Source: Lasiosphaeria ovina (Eukaryota; Ascomycota; Sordariomycetes; Sordariales; Lasiosphaeriaceae). From it: a stretch of 64,000 nucleotides of DNA. Shown one piece after another: positions 25,056-35,362 of the stretch. The notes beneath the pieces are model-generated. The model saw nothing but the letters and a program-made list of their open reading frames with translations. It made no database searches and was not told the origin of the DNA. The stretch's first letter is position 1. Each line of letters opens with the position of its first letter. The position numbers were made by a program, and so were the translations under genes. The stretch spans positions 3,224,001-3,288,000 of the forward strand of contig JAULSN010000006.1 of NCBI GenBank assembly GCA_033439765.1, written 5' to 3'.

Positions 25056-26066
25056 AATGTGGGGTCGTTCGATGGTCTGTTATGTCAAGATTGTGGCTAG
25101 AAGTCTGGAGACAGTAGGTAGTTCCTTCCTGGAGTTGAAGGGTTGAAACCCGATGAGGACTGACGAGCAAGCGAGTGGGCGTCCCATGGACATGGCCCCA
25201 CACATCCACTACCTGAAGCTAATCATGGTGGTAAAGAACCACTGAGCCATTCCCCACTAATTATGTTGGCTGCCGGAAGCCCTAAATTACACCCTTCAGT
25301 AGACATGATGTTCATGCCACATCCGCGTGATCCGTCCGTCACCAAAGATACCTATCGGTAAATCGATTCAGATTGGAGGAATCGCAGCCACGGCCAGCAC
25401 AGACACGTCGTTCCCCGGCAAGTAGCTGCATCCGGAAACCGGTTCTAAACAAATGGAAGACCGAATTTGAAGTGCAGGGGTGCCCACCTCTGAAGGCTGA
25501 TGGCTGTTTGAGGGCCAAAAATGCAAGTTCAGCTCGGGTTGTGCTGAGAGTCGTACGTCTTGCCAATCAAAACCAGGGTTAGGTTACATCAGCCTAGACT
25601 ACTCCAGAACCCAATACTGCATGCAAGTTGGGCCTCATTTGATGCCTATTGTGGTTTCCGTGACCACCTCTGTAGCCAAATGGATGCGTCAGTCTCAAAA
25701 ATGCAAGTTCAGCTCGGGACTGTAATTACTGAAAGTCGTACGTCTGCCATTCAGCACCGGGGCTATGTCGCATCAGCTCGCGCCAGGATTAAAAATTGCA
25801 TGTAGATCGGCTTTGTTCGATGGCCATGGTGCAGCGAGAATGATTTGAGGCCAAGGCGAACTCTTGACCGCTTTACGGGCACGACAACTCGGAGCCTCGT
25901 GGGATATCAGAACTGCAGTGAGGTAATTACTGGTAGAAAAGCTCATCACAACCCCCGCCCCAACATCCTCGAGGACCCACAAGCACACCACGACACCGAG
26001 ACAGCACAGTCCTCCCAACTCGTTCATCATCAACCACATCCATTAGCACCGACAAGCTCGCCGGCC
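25056..26066. other. intergenic with a degenerate tandem duplication
   Basis: Upstream of both the HET gene and the beta-trefoil-like gene. Two imperfect copies of a roughly 180-base unit lie head to tail at about 25515-25850; both contain ATGCAAGTTCAGCTCGGG (25521 and 25700) and AGTCGTACGTCT. No coding frame is convincing. Confidence 0.5.
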
Positions 26067-26573
26067 ATGCCTCTCAAGGACGGAATCTACTACATCTCCA
26101 AAAGCACGGCGCCCAAGTCCAAAGTGCTGACGGCGCCGTCCTTCTCATTCAAGAAGAAGACCAGCCAGGACACGCAGAACCAGATCTTCCGCGTGAAACA
26201 CCTCACCGGCCACACGTACCACATCTACGGGTCCAAGAAAGTCCGCATCGTCACCTTCCCCATCTTGGCGGGGGGCCCGAGTCTCGAATCGATTGACCAG
26301 GGCGAAGACGAGCCGGCGGCCAACTTCCTCATCTACGAGGATAAAGAGTAAGGCACCTCTCTTCCATTTGATGACAGTTACTAGCCCCGTTTGCAATTTC
26401 GGATAACTAGTAATTAACTCCAAAAAAAAAAAAAAAGTGACGCCTTTGCTGGAGGATCGTATCACTCGTGTACGATCGCGCCTTCTTCGAATCTGTTGGG
26501 GAGTTGGTTCAATCACGTGTATCTCATTTACCTAGGTCGCGCCTCGGATGACTACTTTGATGATGCTGAGTGA
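26067..26573 (+). CDS. small beta-trefoil-like (ricin-B-type) protein
   Basis: Two exons, 26067-26347 and 26438-26573, give 138 residues. The first exon reads to a stop at 26351 if unspliced, giving 94 residues. A GTAAGG donor and an acceptor after a long A-run (A15-G), with TAATTAAC upstream, join YEDK to DDAFAGGSYH in frame, giving a more natural end. The start DGIYYISKSTAPKSKVL, then NQIFRVKHLTGHTYHIYG and a later NHVYLIYLG, have the spacing of a beta-trefoil, the fold of ricin-B-type lectins and some fungal protease inhibitors. There is no signal peptide, so it is probably cytoplasmic. Role inferred only from fold: sugar or protein binding, often defensive in fungi. The intron is plausible but not proven. 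Confidence 0.6.
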
Positions 26574-27505
26574 GGTAACGGGCGGCAGATGGATTTCAGC
26601 CGTGTGGTTGCTGCTTTTGGGCAATTGACGCTTCGTTTTGAGGACGTGATGTATCACAGTTGTCTCTCTACAATTCATAGTTTGGAATACGATCGGTCGG
26701 CTTTGGGTCCGGAAATTTGCCTGGGACCTGCCAAGCTCGGTGCTTGCGGGTTTGTTTATTCTAGATAATTCAACTCAGGTAAACTTTGAAAGTGTTAAAT
26801 GCGCCCCTGTTCACGCAAACATTTGATATCCTTCCGTCTCATGCACACATAACAAGCAGAACGAGGGGATATTCCGCGGTCTATAATGGTAACACCTGTG
26901 TGGGGGCATTGAACAAGGGCCTTGTGTTTGTTAGACTTTCCGATCACCAATCACGTAGAGAGAAGAATGTCCAAGAGCAACATTGCGAAAATAGAGAGTC
27001 AGCACAGGCCCCGTCATACAAATCCAGATTCAGAATTGGGACAACTCTTGTATTACCATCAATGTACCTATCTAGACAAACTCAAGTTGATTTTTGGGTT
27101 TCGGCCTTCGTCATAACTGTACACCAATAATTTGGGAACTGCGTTGCGGGTTTGGCCCAGGTTCTGTTCAAGAGATTGTAGCATGACTGTAACTCGCCAT
27201 CACCAGCATATTTCCAAGTCACCATTTCCTGAATCCTACCTTTTTTTTTTGTTTCTTTTATTCATCCATTTCCAGCATGGAATAGGTCGCCAAAGTCCAA
27301 GGCGACATTATGTGCCTGCACATGAAAACCCCATGGACCCCGACCAGGCGGGGCAGTGAAAGGGGGGGCGAACAGCGGAAGCTCCCGAAATCTTGTAATA
27401 CTTAGCACCGCCTGTCCTGCCATAAATTTGAAGAGAAAGCCGCAGCCACACAGCCCCACAGCCACACACCAGGTGAGCGCAGACGTGATATTAGGTCTCC
27501 TTGTC
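26574..27505. other. intergenic, no gene seen
   Basis: Lies between the converging genes at 26067-26573 and 27506-28453. A T-rich tract at 27240-27260 may belong to a 3' end. No coding frame is convincing. Confidence 0.5.
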
Positions 27506-28453
27506 CTAGGCGGCTTGGACCTTGATACTGATTGATTTGTGATAAACGGCCAGTGTTGCCTTGTGAATTGTATAGACCAGAAGGGTGCCTTCGCCCTGTT
27601 TCGTGGCAATCATAAAGGCAATCTCGGTGTCTGTGACAGTTGGCATGGCCAGAAAATTCGGTCCCTCTCCCATGTGGAGGACGAAGTTCTGGGCCACGAG
27701 ATGGGGAAATCTAATATGAGGCTTAGGAGTTTTTTGAGAGGGCAGGAACAGCTGAACACCCGGCTTCTCGGTGTCTAGATTGGGGGCCACAGCCAGCTTG
27801 TCGGCAAGACCAGCGGTAATGTGGGCACACAAGTTGTGGGCAATGGCGGCGATCTGCTCAGGTGTCACACCGAGAGATGCCACGGGGACCTCTTTCCCGC
27901 TAGTGGCAGTAGCGGGCAGCTTGGCCATGGCGCTACTGGTCTCCAATGGGTGTAGGTTTGATGCCGCTGCCGACCCTGTCGCATCCGCACTGTTTTGCCT
28001 CGCCGTCTTGCGGTCACCGCGGATTTTGAAATATATGTTATTTTGGCACACAGCGGCGACTGTGCCCTGCTGGTACGAGTACTGGCCGAGTTGCAGGGGC
28101 GTCCAGTCTGTCAATTCGTGGGGAATAGCTTGTTGGGTTTTGAAATTGTCCATGAATGCGGCCTTTGCCTTGGCTGCGGTCGACGCGCTCATGATGTCCA
28201 CGTGGATGGATGCATTCCAGCCGGTGCCCTCTATTTCATACGCCACCTGCACGGCCACAGGGACTTTGGACTCGAATTCGGCATCGGGCTCACGGACGAC
28301 TTTGGTGGTAGCAGCTGCTGGAATCGTCTTCTTCACCACGGCGAGCAAGGATACGGAGTCCAGAGGAGCCGCGTTCACCTTCTTGTCGTCGGCGGGGCTC
28401 GTAGTAGCGGCCCTTTTGAAGAGAGCTTCGGGGGTGATGGCTGGATTGGACAT
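27506..28453 (-). CDS. hypothetical protein, 315 residues
   Basis: A single-exon frame from an ATG at 28453 (MSNPAITPEALFKRAATT) to a stop at 27506, with balanced natural composition. No signal peptide or membrane span is visible. An Ala/Thr/Lys-rich N-terminus of about 50 residues precedes a region with alternating beta-like strands (VAVQVAYEIEGTGWNASIHV; QGTVAAVCQNNIYFKIRG). An Ala/Thr/Ser-rich linker near residues 155-195 then leads to a second compact region (FVLHMGEGPNFLAMPTVTDT; EGTLLVYTIHKATLAVYH). I do not recognise the family. It is divergently arranged with the transglutaminase-like gene at 29860, with 1.4 kb between them, so co-regulation is possible but not shown. Confidence 0.7.
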   Translation of the reverse strand: MSNPAITPEALFKRAATTSPADDKKVNAAPLDSVSLLAVVKKTIPAAATTKVVREPDAEFESKVPVAVQVAYEIEGTGWNASIHVDIMSASTAAKAKAAFMDNFKTQQAIPHELTDWTPLQLGQYSYQQGTVAAVCQNNIYFKIRGDRKTARQNSADATGSAAASNLHPLETSSAMAKLPATATSGKEVPVASLGVTPEQIAAIAHNLCAHITAGLADKLAVAPNLDTEKPGVQLFLPSQKTPKPHIRFPHLVAQNFVLHMGEGPNFLAMPTVTDTEIAFMIATKQGEGTLLVYTIHKATLAVYHKSISIKVQAA

Positions 28454-29859
28454 GGTGGACGATGCTACTAGTGTATTCGACTAAGATGTGATCTGGAAAT
28501 TACCTAATAAAGGTAGGTAGGTAGGTAAAGGAGGATGGATGTCAATGTCTTGATCGGGCTATTGCAGATGGATGGCTTGGCTTAGGACTGGAGACTGGAC
28601 CGGAAAATGGCAGTCTCTTATATGTAGTTATGTACCCGACCGAGGAGTGTGCAATCCAGCGTCTGTTTGGTTCAGAGCGGCTTTTTGTTTGAGGAGGCTC
28701 ACGCCAGCCAGCCAGCCAGCCTGTTGCAGGGCCTGCCCGAGTCAGATCGAACAGCAGAGCGTCATTGTAAATGTGATGCGCAACAGTCAGCCGCCGACAT
28801 TGCCGTTGTCGCATCACGTCAGTTCTTTTCTTAGAAGGTACCTCAGGTTTGTTCGACGCATTTTCCCGCCGTCATCAGTTTCAAGTGCCGTAAACAAAAG
28901 TTCACAGTTGACGGCACCCTGGCAGGGAAGATCGATCTCAGGTAAGACAGTTTTGTGTACCTACCTTGGGTAGGTTCCATTGGAGTGGGTCGGTTGGGGG
29001 TGGGGGTGGGATTGCGGGGGCGCGGGGGCGCGGGGAGAGATTGAAAATAGTACACGTGTAGAATGAAATGAATCCCGTCCCGTCGGCTTGATTGCCGGTT
29101 GGGGGCAATTCGTATCGGGGTGCTGTTCGTATCGGGGTATGCCGGACGGATTACTCATCGGCAGGCGGTCGGGACAATCGATGCGTTGGGGTGGATGGAC
29201 CAAAAAGATGACGGCAATTGGGTACATCGTACCTAGGTACCTCAGGCGCCCCCCTGCAAACCGCGCGCTGTGCCGACGACTCGCTTCACTCTTGTGGCCT
29301 AATAAGGCAATTCGCATTGTCGTTTGCTTCGTTCTTACATCATCAGAGCTGACGCTGACAACAGTGCCGTCTCCTGAAACCAAGCCAAGACTGGTCTCAC
29401 GCCTTATTTGTATTTATAGATACGGAATACCGACTAAAACAAAGCCAAGCCTAATCTCACACTTTACCGGTATTCACAATCTTGTTCCAGCCAGAGCCGA
29501 TGTAGGCAACGCAACACCAAGCAAACGCAGTCACGGCTGGCCTGGCCTCAGGGGCGCGCGGCAGGAAGGGCAACGGCCAGACCCAGTGCGGCGAGGCTTT
29601 TGGTTCAACAATCAGTTCCGCTTGACCTGCTGGCTTCTCCCCATTTACGAGGCCACTTGGCCAAGGCAGCATGCCGCTCGCAATGGCAAACCAACAGATC
29701 CAATTATAAAAGATCCTTGCGCGGGCGTCAGTTTGCTCAACATGTCTCCCACACCTCATAGCCACTCAAAGCCAATACCATAATCACGCCACATCTTCTG
29801 ATCTGACACCCTATCTCTTCTCTTCTCGTTCAATTTCTGTCTCTGAGCCTGTCGGAGCC
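28454..29859. promoter_or_regulatory. divergent intergenic region
   Basis: Separates two divergent genes. It contains TAGGTAGGTAGGTA at 28511-28525 and TACCTAGGTACCTCAGG at 29228-29245, related to the short TACCTAGG-type motifs common in Sordariomycete intergenic DNA, and a very G-rich run at about 28982-29037. TATAAAA at 29705-29711 lies 150 bases before the ATG at 29860 and is followed by a CT-rich stretch, so it is the best core-promoter candidate for that gene. Confidence 0.4.
29705..29711 (+). promoter_or_regulatory. TATA-box candidate for the transglutaminase-like gene
   Basis: TATAAAA, followed about 105 bases later by CTCTTCTCTTCTCG, a typical fungal pyrimidine-rich start region. The ATG is at 29860. 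This is a position-based call only. Confidence 0.4.
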
Positions 29860-31266
29860 ATGTCTACCCACTTGACAATTCAAAAAATCGAACGCGACTA
29901 TGAAGGAGACGACTTGTACCTGAGCTGGGGCTTCGGTAAAGACAAGAAGTACCCAGTGATGGAAAACGAGCACGCCATCTTCCCCGCCAGGCGACAAGAC
30001 TTCATGGGAGCATCGGAAACGGGCACAAGTCTCCCAGCCATCTTCATGTACAAAAAGCAGGGCAGTGTTGAAACTCGATTCCCAATCAGCGTCACTGGAA
30101 ACATGGTTTTCCCCGCCGGAATTAAATTCAAGCTTCAGGGCACCATGGGTCGCTTCCTAGTACAGAGCGCGCCCTTTGACCGACCCGCAGCGAGTGTTTT
30201 CACGGCCGGAAACTTCAAGCATGTCATTGGGCAAACTAGTCGAGCCGACTCTCCCTTCAAAGTCGAAGGTGATTGGGCGTGGGAGGTGCTTTCAGAGTCT
30301 TCCGGTACTCCCATCTCTGCCAAGGCAACCACCCACCTCGAGCTATATTTTGCCCTTGGCCTTGACGCCACCAAGTCCAAGCAAGCAGCCGCGAGAGCTT
30401 ACTACACTGAGCTGGTCCGCTTCTGCTTCCCAAGATACGACGATATACACGAGAAGGCGTGGGCCGATGTCGAGATGAATGTCCTCAAGAACACCATCTA
30501 CGCACTCTGGAAACATGGTGGCGGAGATTTACACTATGACTGCATGTATGTGAACAGTGGTGCTTGTTCCCACTTTTTTAACAACGATCTCAAGCTCGAA
30601 ACCATCCTCCGCCGGACGATACATACGGTCAACTGCTACGACCTTGCCGCTCTGACCATGACAACCTTTCAGTCCTTGGGCCACCGACCGGGGGATGCGA
30701 CCAAACCGGACCCGGTTCCCGTCGTCCGAGGACTGCGACTGAAGGTCATGAACCCCTGGGGCTACATAAAGCTTTGCAAGTTGTTTGGACATACCAATGC
30801 TTGCAATAACCCCTTCTGGAAGGGCAGGTTCCCCAACACTAACCCATTCAGGGAGCGACTGGATGCTGACGCCGTGGTCGAAAAAATGGATGTTAACCGG
30901 ACAAGCTTTGGCAACCATTGCTTCGTCGTCTTCAGGGACAGAAGAAACGAGGAGATGGCATTGGACAATTGCTGCGGTTTGCTCGGAGATTTGTCCCAAA
31001 TCCTGCTGGCAGTCGGTACTCTTAATGCACGAACGTACAAGATTGCCAGCACGGAGGATGGCGCTCGCAGCGCGGAAATAGCCCTGCTACCAAATCGTAC
31101 GTGATGCTGCTATTACACGCCGTCACGTGCAAACATTCCTGACCGCCTTTGGCCAAGAGCCCTTTTGCAATGAGAACCTCTGACACATTGACTTGCTGGC
31201 TAACTGATTTCTTCTCTTACAGGCGACGATAACCCCGGGGCTGAGCTGAGGACTATCAGTGGCTGA
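29860..31266 (+). CDS. transglutaminase-like / papain-fold protein of unknown role
   Basis: Two exons, 29860-31096 and 31223-31266, give 426 residues. The 126-base intron has GTACGT and TTACAG and joins LLPNR to DDNPGAELRTISG; unspliced translation stops eight bases into the intron. The C-terminal half shows the order Cys-His-Asp expected of a transglutaminase-like active site: VNCYDLA (C259), GNHCFVVF (H353) and ALDNCCG (D369). The first 150 residues are probably a separate beta-rich domain (KFKLQGTMGRFLVQSAPFDR). No signal peptide or membrane segment is present, so it is probably cytoplasmic. By fold it could be a peptidase, a cross-linking enzyme or an inactive relative; which is not shown. 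The family is not one I can name. Confidence 0.75.
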
Positions 31267-32463
31267 ATTCTACCTCCCAGAAAATGGCGCCAACGGGAGG
31301 AAGAGAGTAAGGGCCCGAGAATGATAGGCGTCGCAAAAGGGAAATGCTGGTCGATTCCCCGAGTTTGACACTCGCGAGTTGGTGTTGGATTTCCCTCTTT
31401 CCCCCTCCCCTCCCCCCACCCCTTTTGTTGGCAAAATCCACGTTGCTGTGGTTAATATAGGAGCCGCGCTCCTGCCCACATGTACTCGTAAATAAAAGAG
31501 AAATAGGCCATGAAGCTAGTCTTTTATGCCGATTGACAGAGATATCAGAGGCCTCGAAGCTGGTCTTGTTTGGCTATTGATAAATAACAAAGTGAATTCA
31601 AGCTGGTCTTATATGCCTGTCACCCAATGTGACTCGTTGACACTACTCTCCCGTACCGCATGACACAGATATCCCCGTCTTAACAACATTTGTGCACCCT
31701 ATAGAGATACACAGTCAGTAGACGATACATGCCGCGCCGAATCAAGGCCTAGACATGATATGTGATAGAAACCTCCCTGGCAAAAGCTTTTCCGGGGTGA
31801 TTTGATTTAACGAAACCCCTACCAGCAATTGCCCTCGTTCAGGAACTTTACTGTACTTCCGTAGATGATGCGCTTGTAGGACTTGCCAACGACGATCAGG
31901 CATGGATAGGATAGTTTGCAAGCATCAACTTTCAATAAGGGCCCAAATGGACCTTCTTATTTCTTCTTACTTCCCGCCAAACCTTCTCAATAAAGATTGC
32001 CCCCCAGATCGCTAGGAGACCATACATATTGGCGAAGGGTAGGCTTATCGCTCTGAAAAGCCCGAACAGGGATTGGCTGTATCATCTCATGTCGACCTTG
32101 CATGTCTCCTGCAACCTAGGGCGTTAATAGAACCATTTCATCTCATACTTCTTCATCGTAATGGAACCTTGGGCTTTCTTGCGGATTTCCGAGCACTAAT
32201 GATGTCACTTTCTTACCTCAATGTCAGATGCACAAGTTATGGGGTCCCCGTACGCAGATATTATCAAATAATATAATGGTACTTTCTGCTGTTCGTCCTA
32301 TATTGTTAACGGCATTTCGTCGACCAGCAAGCACTTTTATATTAAATAACAATTATGACCCATCCAAAAAGTGTCTCAGTATTCCTACTACACGAGCTTG
32401 AGCAACTCGCACAGCAGCATTGTCAAACACAACCAAGGTCAAGCCAATACCGAATTAGAACTA
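31267..32463. other. intergenic, AT-richer, no gene seen
   Basis: Lies between the transglutaminase-like gene and the DNA transposon. More AT-rich than the gene regions, with many short stops in all frames, which would fit old repeat decay. No element could be identified. Confidence 0.4.
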
Positions 32464-32509
32464 ACGTGTGTGATAAGCGAGATGAACAGACAAGCGAGTT
32501 GAACACTTT
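32464..32509 (+). repeat. left terminal inverted repeat of the pogo-like element
   Basis: A 46-bp end preceded by TA. It pairs with 34087-34132 with two mismatches, at positions 9 and 28. Confidence 0.85.
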
Positions 32510-32561
32510 TGACGCGACGCGCCTCCTCTCCACAAAACACCAAATTCCTCAACAACCTCAA

Positions 32562-33088
32562 ATGTCTCTTCCTTTATACGAAGCTAGGGTGAATTTGGCC
32601 CTTAGGGCTATTCAAAACGACCCAAAACTCAGTATTCGAGCTACAGCAATAACATATCAAGTCACGGTAAATACTATACGCAACCGACGCGACGGCAAAC
32701 CTATACGACGTAATACTCCAGCCAATTCGTATAAGCTTACGGATTTGGAAGAGAAAACGATTATTCAGTATATCATTAAGCTATATACGCGCGTATTTCA
32801 TCCCCGGCGTTTATACGTAGAAGATATGGCCAATCGATTACTACGTGAACGCGACGCGCCCTCTATCGGTATACGCTAGGCTCATAACTTCGTTAAGCGC
32901 TAGCCAGAACTTCGGACGCGTTTTACGCGTAAATACGACTACTAGAGGGCTAAATACGAAGATCCAAAAGTTATTCGCGAGTGGTTTACGCTTATATATA
33001 ATACGAAGGCTAAGTACGGTATCCTTAACGAAGATTCGTATAATTTCGACGAGACCGCCTTTATAATAGGCATTATTATCCCCGCTAT
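32562..33088 (+). pseudogene. pogo/Fot1-type transposase, N-terminal fragment
   Basis: From an ATG at 32562 (MSLPLYEARVNLALRAIQND) the frame encodes a Psq-type helix-turn-helix (IRATAITYQVTVNTIRNR) and a CENP-B/Tc5-type DNA-binding segment (YKLTDLEEKTIIQYIIKLYT, then RRLYVEDMANRLL) until a stop at 32879. Beyond that the typical continuation can still be read through shifts and stops: PELRTRF, KYGILNEDSYNFDETAF, IIGIIIPAIVV, just reaching the first catalytic Asp block. The DDE domain after it is missing. The stops are compatible with C-to-T decay. The intact protein would bind the element's ends and move it. Confidence 0.8.
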
Positions 33089-33093
33089 AGTAG

Positions 33094-33841
33094 TTACTAC
33101 CTGTTAAAGTATGGCTAGTTACCAGGGTTGTAGGGTCCTGAAGTATAGGGCACTATAGTGGCTATGTTAGAGTTGTGAGTGTTGTGGCCGTTGTGTGGGT
33201 GCTGAGGGCGCTATGCCTAGATTGTTTACTTTGCCCCACAGCACTTTCTCAAAACCCCTATACGACTTGGCACACGTAAGACAAGCCCACTAGAAGACTG
33301 TAGAATATAGAGCTGTCTACGGAGCCTGTGGGCCTCTAGAACCTTCTAGAGAGCCCACCTTAGGTCTATTATAAGAGAGGGCAGGTACGCCTGATTAAGG
33401 TGTATTACAAACCGCTCGACTGCGTGGGTCAAGGTTCGTATCGTGCACAGGCACTGGGGGTCTGAAGAGTTGGTATGGTGGAGAATGAACAAAGGGCAAG
33501 CTCCTATTGCACGGGTAATACAGTCAAACTGGGTTTGCCACTCAAAGTGTATGAGTGCAGAGAAATGTGTATTGCTTGCTTGAGGAACCAAGCAAGCTCT
33601 ATCTAAGACCGTGGCTACGGTCATCGTATATATCTACCTGAAGTAGCCAATAAGAGCCCAGCTCTTACGTGCCTACCTCACAGAGGTTGCCCGCTGCCGG
33701 GCAAGACGATATGGCCGGGCAACCGCGCGCCCGGTGCCAAGCAAGCTCCCCTTACCGGGCATACGCTGATTGGCGGGGTGGGACCCGCACCGGACCTTCC
33801 CGCACGTGCATGCTGCCCAGTATGTGACGGGGTCCGTAACA
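33094..33841. other. foreign segment inside the transposon, possible solo LTR
   Basis: The transposase reading stops abruptly at about 33090. The sequence from TGTTAAAG (33101) to CCGTAACA (33841) begins TGTT and ends AACA, as LTRs do, and holds a TATA-like CTATTATAAGAG near 33366. However, I find no matching 5-base target duplication and no second copy in the window. It could equally be a deletion-joined piece of another repeat. Confidence 0.25.
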
Positions 33842-33983
33842 ATAGGATCTACTAGATTAGAAGGCTGTGGGTGGGCAGTTGGTCTAGGAAATACGACAAA
33901 ATGGTGGTGGTGTAAGGGGGTCTCGTACGAAGATTCGATGCTGTGGCGTATACGGCAAGCCTGGTAATAATGTACGTACGTAC

Positions 33984-34043
33984 AAGGAGGCTGCAGAATC
34001 GTCTGATTCATCTATTTCCGATTTAGTTATTGTTATTTCCTAG
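33984..34043 (+). pseudogene. probable C-terminal end of the same transposase
   Basis: A short frame KEAAESSDSSISDLVIVIS ends at TAG 34041-34043, 43 bases before the right inverted repeat. An acidic Ser/Asp-rich end is usual for Fot1-type transposases. It is in the same orientation as the N-terminal fragment. Its attribution rests on position and composition. Confidence 0.4.
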
Positions 34044-34086
34044 TATTGTGGTTGTGTAATTGAGGGTAGTTGTGGTGAGGTTGTGG

Positions 34087-34132
34087 AAAGTGTTCAACTC
34101 GCTTATCTGTTCATCTCGCTTATTACACACGT
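34087..34132 (-). repeat. right terminal inverted repeat of the pogo-like element
   Basis: The reverse complement of the left end, 44 of 46 bases identical, followed by TA at 34133-34134. Confidence 0.85.
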
Positions 34133-34218
34133 TAAACCCAATACACGAATCGGTAAATTTGCTCCGCGGCCCCGTATCGGCCATCCACACACACACGTTA
34201 CTAACAGTCACTATAGAA

Positions 34219-34647
34219 ATGGTAGAGCTCAACGAACCAACCGAGCAAAATATCGTGACATTACGCCAGCATGTCCATGACCTCACGGTGATGGGCCATG
34301 CTTTCGATGGACTCATCAACGACATCGGCGCGCGAATCCAGCAGAAGCCGGAGGGCCAGAACGACCAAGTCGTCGAGGTCAACAAGCTACTGGACGAGCA
34401 AAAGCTCCTCCTGGAAGGAAAGCAAATGCTCATGGAAAATATCACAAAAAAAAAAAAGCAACTACTCAAGCAGATGATCGAGGAGAGGCTAAAGCCCATT
34501 GAGAAGCGCCTCTGTGAGATCGCAGCTGCGGAAGCCAGGCGGACAGAACGCCTCGAGGAACTCAAAGCCGAGGTTGCCGAGTTGGAGGATATGTCAGACA
34601 TGTCAGATATGTCCGACATGGAAGCGAAAGAGCAGGAAGATTATTAA
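34219..34647 (+). CDS. small coiled-coil protein next to the transposon
   Basis: A frame of 142 residues from an ATG at 34219 (MVELNEPTEQNIVTLRQHVH). The frame is open further upstream but that part runs into the transposon end, so the ATG beyond the element is preferred. Residues about 55-125 are strongly charged with heptad-like Leu/Ile spacing (NKLLDEQKLLLEGKQMLMEN; AEARRTERLEELKAEVAELE), predicting a coiled coil. The protein ends in a repeat of Met-Ser-Asp encoded by ATGTCAGAC/ATGTCCGAC units, then EAKEQEDY. No enzymatic domain is visible. The promoter would have to lie within the transposon end or the 86 bases after it. It may be a real small gene or a chance frame; composition favours a gene. 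Confidence 0.5.
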   Translation: MVELNEPTEQNIVTLRQHVHDLTVMGHAFDGLINDIGARIQQKPEGQNDQVVEVNKLLDEQKLLLEGKQMLMENITKKKKQLLKQMIEERLKPIEKRLCEIAAAEARRTERLEELKAEVAELEDMSDMSDMSDMEAKEQEDY

Positions 34648-35362
34648 AGTAACGGCACTAAGTAGCTAGGCATAGGGCCAACAATGACTTACCGGCGTTG
34701 GGCACTGGATTTATACGAACATTGAGCATTGGGAAGTTGACGGGAACAAGCGGATTGAAGGTGTCGACGAATAACTATTTAATATTGCTGTACTGGCAGA
34801 AAATGCTTTTCGGGAAGATTGGAAGAGTTGTTTGGCAATGTCAACAATCTCAATCGACGAAGTAGATTCCCATCTTCCAAGTCTAGACAATACAATTCAT
34901 TCCCTCCCCGTGACCTAGATCGAGTCTTTTCAGACAACTCGTATAGAAGGAACATTTGGTAATCGCGTCACGGCTTAATTTCACCATCGCTGATTTTAAA
35001 TGTCGGGACATATCAAGCTAAAGAAATGACCAAGTACGAGAAAGATAAACGGAACTACAGAACCCTCGGCCTATGTTGCCAACTCTAGCCGTAGAAAGTT
35101 TCCTCTCAAGGCAACAAGGAGGAACTAAATAGTCATGACGGCTCAGTTTTGCAGCCCAGAATGCAAATCCCGCCAATAACATGATACCTGGAAAACAACC
35201 TAGTACCCTTCCCTAAGCTGTTGTCACTGCAAGCGCATAATTAAATGCAACAATCCCAGTCTCTTGAACGGTGCCAGCGGTAAGAGCCTTTTATCCAATT
35301 CAAAGGCTTGGCACCAGCCAGTAGCGCGCACCTATTTTCATGAATATCCATACACAGCTTCA
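34648..35362. other. intergenic, no gene seen
   Basis: AT-richer sequence between the coiled-coil gene and the converging reductase gene. No coding frame, repeat or RNA gene was recognised. Confidence 0.5.

Larger units (their letters stand above)
32464..34132 (+). mobile_element. degenerate pogo/Fot1-type DNA transposon
   Basis: The ends are inverted repeats: 32464-32509 and the reverse complement of 34087-34132 match at 44 of 46 bases (start ACGTGTGTGATAAGCGAG), and both differences are transitions. TA dinucleotides flank both ends (32462-32463 and 34133-34134), the target duplication of pogo/Fot1/Tc1 elements. The total is 1669 bases. Inside are the N-terminal part of a transposase (32562-33088) and its probable C-terminal end (33984-34043), but the catalytic DDE core is absent. 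The middle (about 33094-33960) is unrelated sequence, perhaps a second insertion. The copy cannot encode its own transposase. Confidence 0.85.
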
